From Clostridia bacterium (lineage in GTDB: Bacteria > Bacillota > Clostridia > Oscillospirales > Acutalibacteraceae): a stretch of 64,000 nucleotides of DNA. The position numbers and the translations under genes are program-made. This document shows positions 1 to 7,457 of the stretch, one piece after another (the stretch's first letter is position 1; each line of letters opens with the position of its first letter). The DNA lies in assembly GCA_017543285.1 (NCBI GenBank), contig JAFYGK010000032.1, positions 124,001-188,000 of the forward strand, written 5' to 3'. Under the pieces are notes generated by a model. That model did not search any database and was not told the origin of the DNA. It was given only the letters and a program-made list of their open reading frames with translations.

Positions 1-270
1 GAGCAGCAGCTCTCTCAGCAGCGACTGGTCCCTGTCGATGGCGAAAACCTCAATTATCTCCTCGAGCTTTTCGGTTTGCAGCTTGAGCTGTTCAAGTACC
101 TGCTCGTCGCCCTGAACGACGAGGGTTATTCTGGATATATCAGGATCGTTCGTTGCAGAAACGGTCAGCGAATCTATGTTGTAGCCGCGCCTTCCGAAAA
201 GCGAAGCGACCCTCGCGAGAACACCCGAATGATTTTCCACCAAAACAGAAAAAACATGTTTTGTATCCAT
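1..270 (-). CDS. ilvN: Acetolactate synthase small subunit (ACT domain), 3' end outside window
   Basis: This is the N-terminal 90 codons of the regulatory subunit of acetolactate synthase, the first common enzyme of valine, leucine and isoleucine synthesis. The start MDTKHVFSVLVENHSGVL, followed by RVASLFGRRGYNIDSLTVS, is the ACT-domain signature of IlvN/IlvH. This subunit normally binds valine and activates the catalytic subunit. The reading frame is open to the window edge, so the C-terminal domain cannot be seen. Only 10 nt separate it from the upstream DUF2752 gene, so the two are probably co-transcribed. Its partner ilvB lies further upstream on the same strand, with two unrelated genes in between. 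Confidence 0.93.
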   Translation of the reverse strand, partial: MDTKHVFSVLVENHSGVLARVASLFGRRGYNIDSLTVSATNDPDISRITLVVQGDEQVLEQLKLQTEKLEEIIEVFAIDRDQSLLRELLL

Positions 271-280
271 TTTATATCTC

Positions 281-706
281 CTATCCGTTGATATTGAACC
301 AGAAAAAGTTTCTTATCAGAAAGAAAAACAGATAGAGCCCGGCAAAGAGCAGAACGTGCCATGCTCTGAAGTTGTATGATATAGCTTTATAAGGCCGGCG
401 CAGCGCGTTTATAACGCAGCGCACGGCAAGCGCCATTACCGCTGCAAAAACCAGTACCGCCATCGGATTGAAAACGAAAGCCGAAAACGGTCTGAAATGG
501 AGCAGGCTGTCTATGCAGCGCGTGCCTCCGCAGCCGGGACACAGGAAATGGGTTGCTGCGTAGAATCTGCATGGGGCTGTCAGCCCGGTGACATGCAGGT
601 CAAATGCGCAGAAAACAGCCGAAACGGCAAGATAAAGCAGGATGACCGCGCTGCCGAATATTAAATTGCCCGACGGCGTTGTAAAGACCGATCTTATTCT
701 TTTCAT
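281..706 (-). CDS. DUF2752 small membrane protein
   Basis: This 141-residue protein has three likely membrane helices (about residues 15-36, 79-100 and 118-137). Between the first two lies CPGCGGTR at residues 56-63, the hallmark of the DUF2752 family; biochemical function is unknown to me. I chose the ATG at 706 because GGAG lies 7 nt upstream; an in-frame TTG at 778 would extend it by 24 residues but has no ribosome site. It sits 10 nt before ilvN and after a PHP phosphatase gene. The paired cysteines suggest metal binding or a disulfide, which is inference only. Confidence 0.8.
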   Translation of the reverse strand: MKRIRSVFTTPSGNLIFGSAVILLYLAVSAVFCAFDLHVTGLTAPCRFYAATHFLCPGCGGTRCIDSLLHFRPFSAFVFNPMAVLVFAAVMALAVRCVINALRRPYKAISYNFRAWHVLLFAGLYLFFFLIRNFFWFNING

Positions 707-780
707 CACATGCTCCAAAAACTGTGCCTGACGGCTTCGGATGCCGGTGTGAAGCTCCCGCGGGTATAATCCGATCAACG

Positions 781-1548
781 TCAGAGCGAGAACCGCCTTT
801 TTTCAATATATTGAGGCTGTCTGTCAGGCAGGACTTTATTCTGCAAAACAAGCAGCGGCGCAACAGAGGTCATATATTTTCTGTCCATCTCGGGTATCTC
901 GGTTTTTATTTCAGATATAATGGACGAAAGCTCGGGAGAACGCGTTCCCTCGGCAAAATGCGCGTCTGTTGCAATAAAGTCGGCGAGGCGGCTTTTTATC
1001 ATTGCGTTTGACAGCTCGGCCACTCTGCGCCCGAAATGCCCTGCGGCGCTTCCGGCGTTGATCTGAAAACAGCAGCCTCTGTCGGCAAGGTTGTTAATAA
1101 TATCATAATTTTTCAGAGTATAATCGAAGCGCTCCGGATGAGCCATTATGGGTACAAGCCCGCAGCCGAAAACATAATCGACGTAATCATATATTTTCTG
1201 CTCCTTCGTTTTAGTAAAGGGCAGTTCCAGCAGTATATAACGTGAGCCGTTTATGGTAAGTCTTTCCAGCGACTTGTATCCGAACATGATGTCGGAGGCG
1301 GCTACTTCGGCTCCTGCAAATATCTTGATTTTCATGCCGAGCCTGTCTATCTCGTTTCTCAGGGCGTAAAGACGGGCGCTGCGCTTTTCGAAAAACTCTT
1401 CCGCCTTTGAAAAATACAGAAAATGCGGCGTCGCAACAATGGCGTCCACTCCGTTTTTTATTGCCGCCGCGCACATTTTGAGCGACGTCTGCATGTCCTT
1501 TGCTCCGTCGTCTATATCGGGCAGGATGTGACAATGAATATCTATCAT
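781..1548 (-). CDS. PHP-domain phosphatase, CpsB/YwqE type
   Basis: This 255-residue protein has the PHP metal-site motifs of the CpsB/CapC/YwqE protein-tyrosine phosphatases. They are HCH at residues 5-7 with LPDIDDGA after it, ATPHF, the GAEV segment, MAHPERF and a late TDAH. Enzymes of this family dephosphorylate bacterial tyrosine kinases that control capsule or exopolysaccharide export. No BY-kinase or polysaccharide gene is visible here, so the substrate is unknown. It starts 37 nt after ilvB on the same strand and is probably read as part of the ilv transcript, an unusual setting for this family. Confidence 0.85.
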   Translation of the reverse strand: MIDIHCHILPDIDDGAKDMQTSLKMCAAAIKNGVDAIVATPHFLYFSKAEEFFEKRSARLYALRNEIDRLGMKIKIFAGAEVAASDIMFGYKSLERLTINGSRYILLELPFTKTKEQKIYDYVDYVFGCGLVPIMAHPERFDYTLKNYDIINNLADRGCCFQINAGSAAGHFGRRVAELSNAMIKSRLADFIATDAHFAEGTRSPELSSIISEIKTEIPEMDRKYMTSVAPLLVLQNKVLPDRQPQYIEKRRFSL

Positions 1549-1585
1549 ATTTGGTTTTCTCCGGTCGGTTTCAGTACAGTATGAT

Positions 1586-3259
1586 CTATTCCCAGCAGGT
1601 TTTTTCCACCGTGTCTCCCTGATGAATTATCGGAAGCGTACGTTCGTCCTCACTGATCGCGCAGTCGATGACGTAAGGCCCGCCGCTTTCCAGCGCATGA
1701 TCGAGCGCGCGGCTAAACTGCTCCATTGTATCAACGCGGCATCCGTCAACGCCGAAGCCGTTTGCGACCTTGACAAAATCTGTGTTCCAGCCGGGAGAGG
1801 TGGCCGAATATCTCTGACCGTAGAGCGAATACTGCCACTGGCGGACCATGCCGAGGGCGCTGTTGTTGAGTATTACGGTGACTATGGGAAGACGGTGAAG
1901 CTCCGCCGTGCAAAGTTCTATAAGATTCATGTGAAAGCTTCCGTCTCCGGTTATATGGATGGCTCCTCTGCCGGGCAGGGCAAAGCATGCGCCTATAGCG
2001 GCGCCCAGACCGAATCCCATGGTTCCAAGCCCGCCGGAGGTCAAAAAGCTGCGCTCGCCGAGGTTTTCAAGATACTGCGCCGCCCAGATCTGGTGCTGTC
2101 CTACGTCGGTGGTTATGATCCTGTTTTCTCTTTTGCGGCTTATTTCGCGCATGAGCGCATGAGGATGGATCCTGCCGTCGGAGGCTTCGGCATGGCTGCG
2201 GTTTTCTTCAAACCTTATAAAGGAGTCTATTTCGCTCATCCAGCCGTCATGCTGCTTTTCTTCGGTTTTTTCAATGATCCGGCGCAGAATGTCGCCTATG
2301 TCCCCAATGATGCTTTCCTGAGCATGGACGTTTTTATTGAGTTCGCTGGGATCGATATCAATGTGAACGATTTTCGCGTTTGGCGCAAAATCTCCGAAGC
2401 AGGTCACCATTCTGTCAGAAAACCGCACGCCGAGAGCCAGCAGAAGATCACACTGTTCCACGGCCTTGTTTGCCGAGTATCTTCCGTACATCCCCGCAAG
2501 CCCCAACTCGTTTTCCATACTGACGGCTCCGGTCGCCATCAGCGTATGACAGCTCGGTATCCCGCTTTTTTTGGAAAACTCGGACAGTGCGCTCTGTGCT
2601 CCGGCCAGGGAAATGCCTCCGCCGTAATAGATAACAGGACGCATTGCGGAATTGATGAGCGCGGCTGCCCGGTCAATATCATTTTGATCGTATGTCGGCC
2701 TTTTTATTTTTGCGTCCGGCAGCGCCTGCCCGTTATCCGGCTCAAACTCTGCATATGATGAAAGAATATCTTTGGGGATATCAACAAGCACAGGACCTTT
2801 TCTGCCGCTCTGGGCAATTCTGAACGCACTCCTCAGATTCCGGACGAGATGCTCGATTTTATGTACCGTAAAGTTATGCTTGGTTATGGGCATTGTAATG
2901 CCCTGCGTATAGACCTCCTGAAAGCTGTCCTTTCCTATCATAGAGGTTGCGACGTTTCCGGTTATAGCGACAAGAGGAACGCTGTCCATAAAGGCGGTGG
3001 CTATGCCGGTCACAAGATTTGCGGCGCCCGGTCCGGAGGTCGCGATGACGACCCCGGTCTTTCCGCTGGCGCGCGCGTAACCGTCCGCTGCATGCGCCGC
3101 GTTCTGCTCGTGCGCCGTTATTATGTGGCGGATTTTTCCGCTGTATCTGTACAGCTCGTCGTACAGCTTTAGTACGGCAGCTCCGGGATATCCGAAAACG
3201 GTATCGACTCCCTGCTCAAGCAATATTTTCATTACCATTTCGGCGCCGCTGATACGCAT
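1586..3259 (-). CDS. ilvB: Acetolactate synthase large (catalytic) subunit
   Basis: This 557-residue protein has the full thiamine-diphosphate enzyme layout of acetolactate synthase. The N-terminal Pyr domain contains GYPGAAVLKLYD and the catalytic glutamate E51 in TAHEQNAAHAADGYARASG. A central FAD/Rossmann-type domain follows. The C-terminal PP domain carries the GDGSF...NN diphosphate motif near residue 436. It condenses pyruvate (or pyruvate plus 2-oxobutyrate) in branched-chain amino acid synthesis. GGAG lies 9 nt before the ATG. A promoter about 45 nt upstream leaves a short leader with no T-box. The small subunit is two genes downstream. Confidence 0.95.
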   Translation of the reverse strand: MRISGAEMVMKILLEQGVDTVFGYPGAAVLKLYDELYRYSGKIRHIITAHEQNAAHAADGYARASGKTGVVIATSGPGAANLVTGIATAFMDSVPLVAITGNVATSMIGKDSFQEVYTQGITMPITKHNFTVHKIEHLVRNLRSAFRIAQSGRKGPVLVDIPKDILSSYAEFEPDNGQALPDAKIKRPTYDQNDIDRAAALINSAMRPVIYYGGGISLAGAQSALSEFSKKSGIPSCHTLMATGAVSMENELGLAGMYGRYSANKAVEQCDLLLALGVRFSDRMVTCFGDFAPNAKIVHIDIDPSELNKNVHAQESIIGDIGDILRRIIEKTEEKQHDGWMSEIDSFIRFEENRSHAEASDGRIHPHALMREISRKRENRIITTDVGQHQIWAAQYLENLGERSFLTSGGLGTMGFGLGAAIGACFALPGRGAIHITGDGSFHMNLIELCTAELHRLPIVTVILNNSALGMVRQWQYSLYGQRYSATSPGWNTDFVKVANGFGVDGCRVDTMEQFSRALDHALESGGPYVIDCAISEDERTLPIIHQGDTVEKTCWE

Positions 3260-3300
3260 TTTTGAAAACTCCGTTTCTATAAATTTCGCTATACCATTTT

Positions 3301-3329
3301 ATTATATCACTTTGGAGCCCGGACGTAAA
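3301..3329 (-). promoter_or_regulatory. Predicted sigma-A promoter of ilvB
   Basis: Reading the minus strand, TTTACG (3324-3329) is followed by a 17-nt spacer and a perfect TATAAT (3301-3306). The implied leader to the ilvB ATG is only about 35 nt, too short for a T-box or leader peptide. Confidence 0.6.
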
Positions 3330-3360
3330 GCATTTTGGTCGGCTTCACTTTTGCCCGATG

Positions 3361-3729
3361 TCAGCTCTTGTCTTTCGGCTTAAAAATAAGTGCGGCAAGA
3401 TAGGCAAAAAATACAGCCGCCGCAATGCCTGCCGCAGTCGCCGTCAGGCCTCCGGTCAGCGCGCCGAGAAGCCCGTCCCTGGCGACAGCCTGCTCCACGC
3501 CCTTTGCCAGAGCGTAGCCGAATCCGGTCAGAGGCACCGTGGCGCCGCACGACGCGAATTTAACAAGCGGCTCGTAAAGCCCGACCGCCGTTAACAAGAC
3601 GCCCAGCGAAACAAACCCGACCAGAATACGCGCAGGAGTCAGTTTTGTCCTGTCAATCAGAATTTGTCCCACAACGCAAATCAACCCGCCGACGACAAAG
3701 GCCTTGAGGTACTCCGGAAACATTTCCAT
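3361..3729 (-). CDS. spoVAE: Stage V sporulation protein AE
   Basis: This 122-residue integral membrane protein matches SpoVAE (the SpoVAEB type). Diagnostic segments are AFVVGGLICVVGQILIDRTK, LTPARILVGFVSLGV and the strongly conserved GLYEPLVKFASCGATVPLTG with GFGYALAKG after it. In Bacillus and Clostridium it works with SpoVAC and SpoVAD to move dipicolinic acid into the forespore. Here neither partner is adjacent, so the gene appears alone, between ilvB and a divergent blaI-type operon. GGAGG lies about 9 nt upstream of the ATG. The gene supports a spore-forming ancestry but does not prove that the organism sporulates. Confidence 0.93.
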   Translation of the reverse strand: MEMFPEYLKAFVVGGLICVVGQILIDRTKLTPARILVGFVSLGVLLTAVGLYEPLVKFASCGATVPLTGFGYALAKGVEQAVARDGLLGALTGGLTATAAGIAAAVFFAYLAALIFKPKDKS

Positions 3730-3826
3730 GTTTTTATCCTCCCGATATAATCTGTAACGGTATTATACGCACTAATCCGTCAAAAATACGGATTTGCGGA
3801 AAATGTTTGTCGCGAGGAAAAAACGG

Positions 3827-3855
3827 TTGACAAAACGGTCTATTGATGATAGACT
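3827..3855 (+). promoter_or_regulatory. Promoter of the blaI-blaR1-like operon
   Basis: A perfect TTGACA (3827-3832) is followed by a 17-nt spacer and TAGACT (3850-3855). The -10 element lies inside the first dyad operator, so repressor binding would block RNA polymerase directly. Confidence 0.7.
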
Positions 3856-3886
3856 ATACTCAATGGGTCTATTACAGATAGACCCA
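3838..3886 (+). promoter_or_regulatory. Two dyad operators for the BlaI-type repressor
   Basis: Two inverted repeats share the same arms and a 5-nt centre. The first is GTCTAT-N5-ATAGAC (3838-3854). The second is the longer TGGGTCTAT-N5-ATAGACCCA (3864-3886). Their centres are 29 bp apart. The first overlaps the promoter spacer and -10; the second covers the likely transcription start. Tandem dyads upstream of blaI/mecI are characteristic of this autoregulated family, although the half-site differs from the classical TACA/TGTA one. Confidence 0.75.
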
Positions 3887-3902
3887 TACGGAGGAATGAA
3901 AT

Positions 3903-4265
3903 ATGACTTTTATAACGCTTGGTGCGGTAGAAACGCGGTTTGCCGAAATAATATGGGAAAACGAGCCGCTGCCCTCGGGCGGGCTTGTGGCTCTTTGCGC
4001 TGACAGGCTGGGCTGGAAAAAATCCACCACATACACCGTGCTCAAAAAGCTGTGCGGCAAGGGACTTTTCAAAAACGATAACGGCGTCGTATCGTCGCTC
4101 ATATCAAAGGAGGAATACTTCTCCATGCAGAGCGAGAGGTTTATCGACGATACCTTCAAAGGCTCTCTGCCAGCATTTATTGCGGCTTTTGCGGCGAGAA
4201 AGCCGCTGTCGCAGGATGAGGTACGGCAGATTCAGAAAATGATAAACGGGTATTCGCAGAAATAA
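3903..4265 (+). CDS. BlaI/MecI/CopY-family transcriptional repressor
   Basis: This 120-residue winged-helix repressor starts with the family pattern LGAVETRFAEIIWENEPLPS. The recognition helix is in GWKKSTTYTVLKKLCGKGLF, followed by the dimerisation region. Family members repress their own operon and are cleaved when the co-encoded M56 metalloprotease is activated. GGAGG sits 8 nt before the ATG. The M56 gene follows 45 nt downstream. The two dyads in the promoter are the obvious binding sites. Nothing shows that the inducer is a beta-lactam. Confidence 0.9.
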   Translation: MTFITLGAVETRFAEIIWENEPLPSGGLVALCADRLGWKKSTTYTVLKKLCGKGLFKNDNGVVSSLISKEEYFSMQSERFIDDTFKGSLPAFIAAFAARKPLSQDEVRQIQKMINGYSQK

Positions 4266-4310
4266 CGGCAAGGTAAGAAAAATGTCAGTTTAAAGCGGGA
4301 AGGTGTTCTC

Positions 4311-6137
4311 ATGTCCGGTTTTTTCATTGAGCTTTTCAATATGAGCGTTTCCGCCGTATGGCTCATACTTGCTGTTTTTGTTGTGCGTCTTATTGTCAGC
4401 CGCGCTTCTAAGAATCTCCGCCTTGTTTTGTGGGCTCTGGTCGCCTTCAGGCTTGCCGTGCCATTTTCGCTGGAGAGCATAACCAGCCTTATCCCCAGCG
4501 CGCAGACCATTCCGCATGATATTATTTATGCCGCCGAGCCACAGATACACAGCGGCGTTCCCTTTCTCAACAGCTACGTCAACCCGATAATATCCGACAC
4601 GTTTGCCCCGATTCCCGAGTCGAGCGCAAACCCGATGCAGATTGTTGTTTCGGTCGCGTGGAATATCTGGCTCGTCGGGCTTGCTGTGCTGCTGGTTTAC
4701 GGCACGGTCAGCTATATCCTGCTTCGCCGCAAGGTGCGAGCGTCGCTGCTGCTTTGCGACAATATGTACATATGCGACAATATCGAATCACCGTTCATTT
4801 TAGGGATTATCAGACCCGGAATATATCTTCCGTCGAGCGTGAATGACGAGCAGGCGCGGTATATCTCCCTGCACGAGAGGGCGCATTTAAAGCGGCTTGA
4901 CCATATCTGGATGATCGTCGGGTTTGCTGTTTTGTGCGCGCATTGGTTCAATCCCTTTGTGTGGCTTGGATTCATTCTCTTCAGCCGGGATATAGAGCTT
5001 GCCTGCGACGAGAGGGTCGTAAGGGAGATGGATTTTGACGGCAAAAAGGCCTATGCCGAAACGCTGCTCATGTTCAGCGCGCAGAGGCGGCTGCCCAATA
5101 TGAGTCCGCTTGCCTTCGGTGAGGTCGGAGTGAAGCAGAGGATCAGGTCTGCGCTGAGCTTTAAAAAGCCCGCGGTGTGGGTGATAATTGCTGCGGCAGC
5201 GTGCTGCGTGGTGCTGGCGATGTGCTTTTTGACAAATCCGGTGACAGCAAAAAGCGAAGCGCCGGAATCGCCCTTTATATCACTTTTAAACGCATTTATA
5301 AACAGGCTGAACGGCGAGCCCGATTTAAGCAGTGATTTACTGAAAAAACTTGATGTCGAGACCGATTCAATTTCCTGTTACGCTCATTATAATTCAGTGT
5401 ATTATAATAACGAAAAGATTTCTCTCGGCAAATATCTGGATGAAGATAAAGGCCAGGACCTTCTTCAGGTATTTGCAGTAAAAGACGACGATATTTATTT
5501 TGCTTTTGAAGAAGGTCATGATGAAAACCGGACATGGAACATTGCCAAATGCAGCATCGCGGGCGACAATATGCAGGTTCTGTGCAGTGAAGGTTTTTCT
5601 GACCGGCTTGATCCTGATGATCACATAAACTATTGGATTTACCATGGGAGAGACTATCGGGACAGGTACGGGTATTACCTCGACGGCAAGATCGTTTTGA
5701 GCGATCATAAAAAGGTTTTGGAATACTCGGTCAGGGACAATACCGGCAGGGTATATGATTACGGCAGTTATGTCTTTCCTGAGCTTAAAGTCAAAAGTGA
5801 AATCATAGACAATGAAACCATCAGATTCAGCACACCCGACGGTGAAAAAACGCTGAGATTATCCGAGGCGGCCAAAAGCAGTAAAGCTCTCAGCGAAATC
5901 TATAAGCTGAAAGATGAAAAGTTGTGGAATGGCGAGTCTCGTCTTTGCGAGTTTTTCAGTGAGGTCGAAACCCTGGATGACGATATATATATCCTCTGCC
6001 CGGTCTTCAAGTATTCGGGTTCGTCGAATACAGTAATACTGAAATACGATCCGGAATCCAATAGCTGCAGGTATGCCGGGTACTATCCCCTTGACGACAG
6101 ATACTGCTATTCTTTTAGTCTGGTATCCGTGGATTAA
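4311..6137 (+). CDS. BlaR1-like M56 family signal-transducing metallopeptidase, novel sensor domain
   Basis: This 608-residue protein has the BlaR1 architecture. There are three N-terminal membrane helices and a cytosolic zinc protease with H188-E189-x-x-H192 followed by ELACDE at 229-234. A fourth helix lies at about 288-306 and is followed by a roughly 300-residue extracellular C-terminal region. In BlaR1/MecR1 that last region is a penicillin-binding sensor with SxxK and KTG motifs. I see neither here; it is rich in Tyr, Asp and Glu and looks beta-rich. The inducing ligand is therefore unknown. The gene is read with the BlaI-type repressor and a downstream lipoprotein, which may share the sensing job. 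Confidence 0.85.
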   Translation: MSGFFIELFNMSVSAVWLILAVFVVRLIVSRASKNLRLVLWALVAFRLAVPFSLESITSLIPSAQTIPHDIIYAAEPQIHSGVPFLNSYVNPIISDTFAPIPESSANPMQIVVSVAWNIWLVGLAVLLVYGTVSYILLRRKVRASLLLCDNMYICDNIESPFILGIIRPGIYLPSSVNDEQARYISLHERAHLKRLDHIWMIVGFAVLCAHWFNPFVWLGFILFSRDIELACDERVVREMDFDGKKAYAETLLMFSAQRRLPNMSPLAFGEVGVKQRIRSALSFKKPAVWVIIAAAACCVVLAMCFLTNPVTAKSEAPESPFISLLNAFINRLNGEPDLSSDLLKKLDVETDSISCYAHYNSVYYNNEKISLGKYLDEDKGQDLLQVFAVKDDDIYFAFEEGHDENRTWNIAKCSIAGDNMQVLCSEGFSDRLDPDDHINYWIYHGRDYRDRYGYYLDGKIVLSDHKKVLEYSVRDNTGRVYDYGSYVFPELKVKSEIIDNETIRFSTPDGEKTLRLSEAAKSSKALSEIYKLKDEKLWNGESRLCEFFSEVETLDDDIYILCPVFKYSGSSNTVILKYDPESNSCRYAGYYPLDDRYCYSFSLVSVD

Positions 6138-6193
6138 AAAACAATCGATTTAATCTGAATAACCGATTTTATTTGAAATAAAGGAGATTCATC

Positions 6194-7324
6194 ATGTCAA
6201 ACCCCCTCATCAAGCTCCTGTCCCTTCTTCTCTCACTCCTTTTCTGCATTTTTCTTTTCTCCTGCACCGCACGCCGAACATCCTTCAATATCACCGGCAC
6301 AACAACCTTTATCTGCGTCGAAACGCCAGAGATAACCCCACCAAAGCTAACCCTCAACGCCGACGGCACATTTCAGTTCACCTATTCCATGTTTTCCAGC
6401 TATCTGCCCATTGGCAGATATGAGGTTTCCGGCGACGCTCTGACCCTAAAAACCGATGACGGACTTTACACTTATGTTTTCAGAATCGACGGCGACAAGC
6501 TTATTTTTGACGCGGCGCGCTCATCGGAGATTCCGCAGTATGCCTACGCGTCGGGCGCAAAGCCGCAGCAGCCGATCGAGGACGGCGCAGCTTTTGCGCC
6601 AGAGAGCAAATACGGGATGGGCGAGCAGGTCAAGGTTATTAAAAACATAACGTGGGACATTGACTGCGACGGCGTAAAAGAGGACTGTCAGCTTCGCAGC
6701 GAACAGGTCGGCGAGCTGTTCTTTTTCGACCTGTATGTGACCGTAAATTCAGAGCGAAAATACTATTCCGCTTACAATTATGAGTTTTGCGGCCTTTCCT
6801 TTGACACGGCGAATTCCGGCTCCGACGGCAAACTGCGCATTTCAGCCGTCACAGACGACGGGGAACAGCATTGGTTTGATATAAAAATCCGGACAGACGA
6901 CGATGACTGCAGTTGGCTCGATCTTACCGAAAACGGTGAGGAGCTGAAAAAATGGATAGGTTATTGGCTGACCTTCCCCGAGGAAACGGTGAACGATCCG
7001 GTGTCTGAAAAGGCGCGGTTTGACGTTGACGGCGACGGCAGGGAGGAGCTTTTTATCCGGTATGAAGGGCCGACAAGCGGCATCAATACCAATGAAATCG
7101 CCCTCGTTGAAAACGGCGCGATCGTGACCAGCCGGATGACCAATATGTATTTAGGCAGTTTCTCCGTTTCAGACGGAAGGCTGAAAATAACCGTCAGGGA
7201 AGAATTTAACTTTAACAAGACGCATCTTTGCGATATAGTTTTAAGTGAAAAGAACGGTCGGAAAACAATTGAGCTGTTTGAAAACGGAGAACCGTTTGAA
7301 GCCTTTGGCGAGGCTGTGTTTTGA
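6194..7324 (+). CDS. Secreted lipoprotein, third gene of the blaI-blaR1-like operon
   Basis: This 376-residue protein starts with a long hydrophobic signal ending in a lipobox, LFSC, with the lipidated cysteine at residue 24. Residues about 45-110 resemble a lipocalin-like or copper-resistance-like beta sheet (LNADGTFQFTYS, GRYEVSGDALTLKTDDG). Two later segments, WDIDCDGVKEDCQL and FDVDGDGREELFIRY, have the Asp-rich loops of FG-GAP/VCBS-like calcium-binding repeats. I do not recognise a specific function. It follows the M56 sensor gene by 56 nt and is closed by a terminator at 7352. A role as co-sensor or as effector of the system is inference. Confidence 0.75.
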   Translation: MSNPLIKLLSLLLSLLFCIFLFSCTARRTSFNITGTTTFICVETPEITPPKLTLNADGTFQFTYSMFSSYLPIGRYEVSGDALTLKTDDGLYTYVFRIDGDKLIFDAARSSEIPQYAYASGAKPQQPIEDGAAFAPESKYGMGEQVKVIKNITWDIDCDGVKEDCQLRSEQVGELFFFDLYVTVNSERKYYSAYNYEFCGLSFDTANSGSDGKLRISAVTDDGEQHWFDIKIRTDDDDCSWLDLTENGEELKKWIGYWLTFPEETVNDPVSEKARFDVDGDGREELFIRYEGPTSGINTNEIALVENGAIVTSRMTNMYLGSFSVSDGRLKITVREEFNFNKTHLCDIVLSEKNGRKTIELFENGEPFEAFGEAVF

Positions 7325-7351
7325 AAAGTTGTTTAATTGCCTATGTGAATC

Positions 7352-7385
7352 AAAGCCTGCTCTTTTTTCGGGGGCAGGCTTTTTT
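7352..7385 (+). terminator. Intrinsic terminator after the lipoprotein gene
   Basis: A 9-bp stem AAAGCCTGC/GCAGGCTTT with a 13-nt loop runs into a T tract. It ends the blaI-blaR1-lipoprotein operon. Confidence 0.8.
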
Positions 7386-7400
7386 GCTGTCTTCAGACAT

Positions 7401-7431
7401 TAATAAAAACCGCTGCCGAATGGCAGCGGTT
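7401..7431 (-). terminator. Intrinsic terminator of the zinc-ribbon gene
   Basis: A perfect 10-bp stem (AACCGCTGCC/GGCAGCGGTT, 4-nt loop, 7408-7431) is followed on the minus strand by TTTTTATTA. It faces the plus-strand terminator at 7352, so the two convergent operons have separate terminators. Confidence 0.85.
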
Positions 7432-7457
7432 AAGCGTATGCTTTTAAGGGAACGATA

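Noticed and set aside
1622..2758. A 378-codon plus-strand frame opposite ilvB
   Set aside because: Antisense shadow of ilvB with no ribosome site or family features.
3260..3360. T-box or leader peptide for ilvB
   Set aside because: The region between the -10 and the ATG is only about 40 nt and contains neither element.
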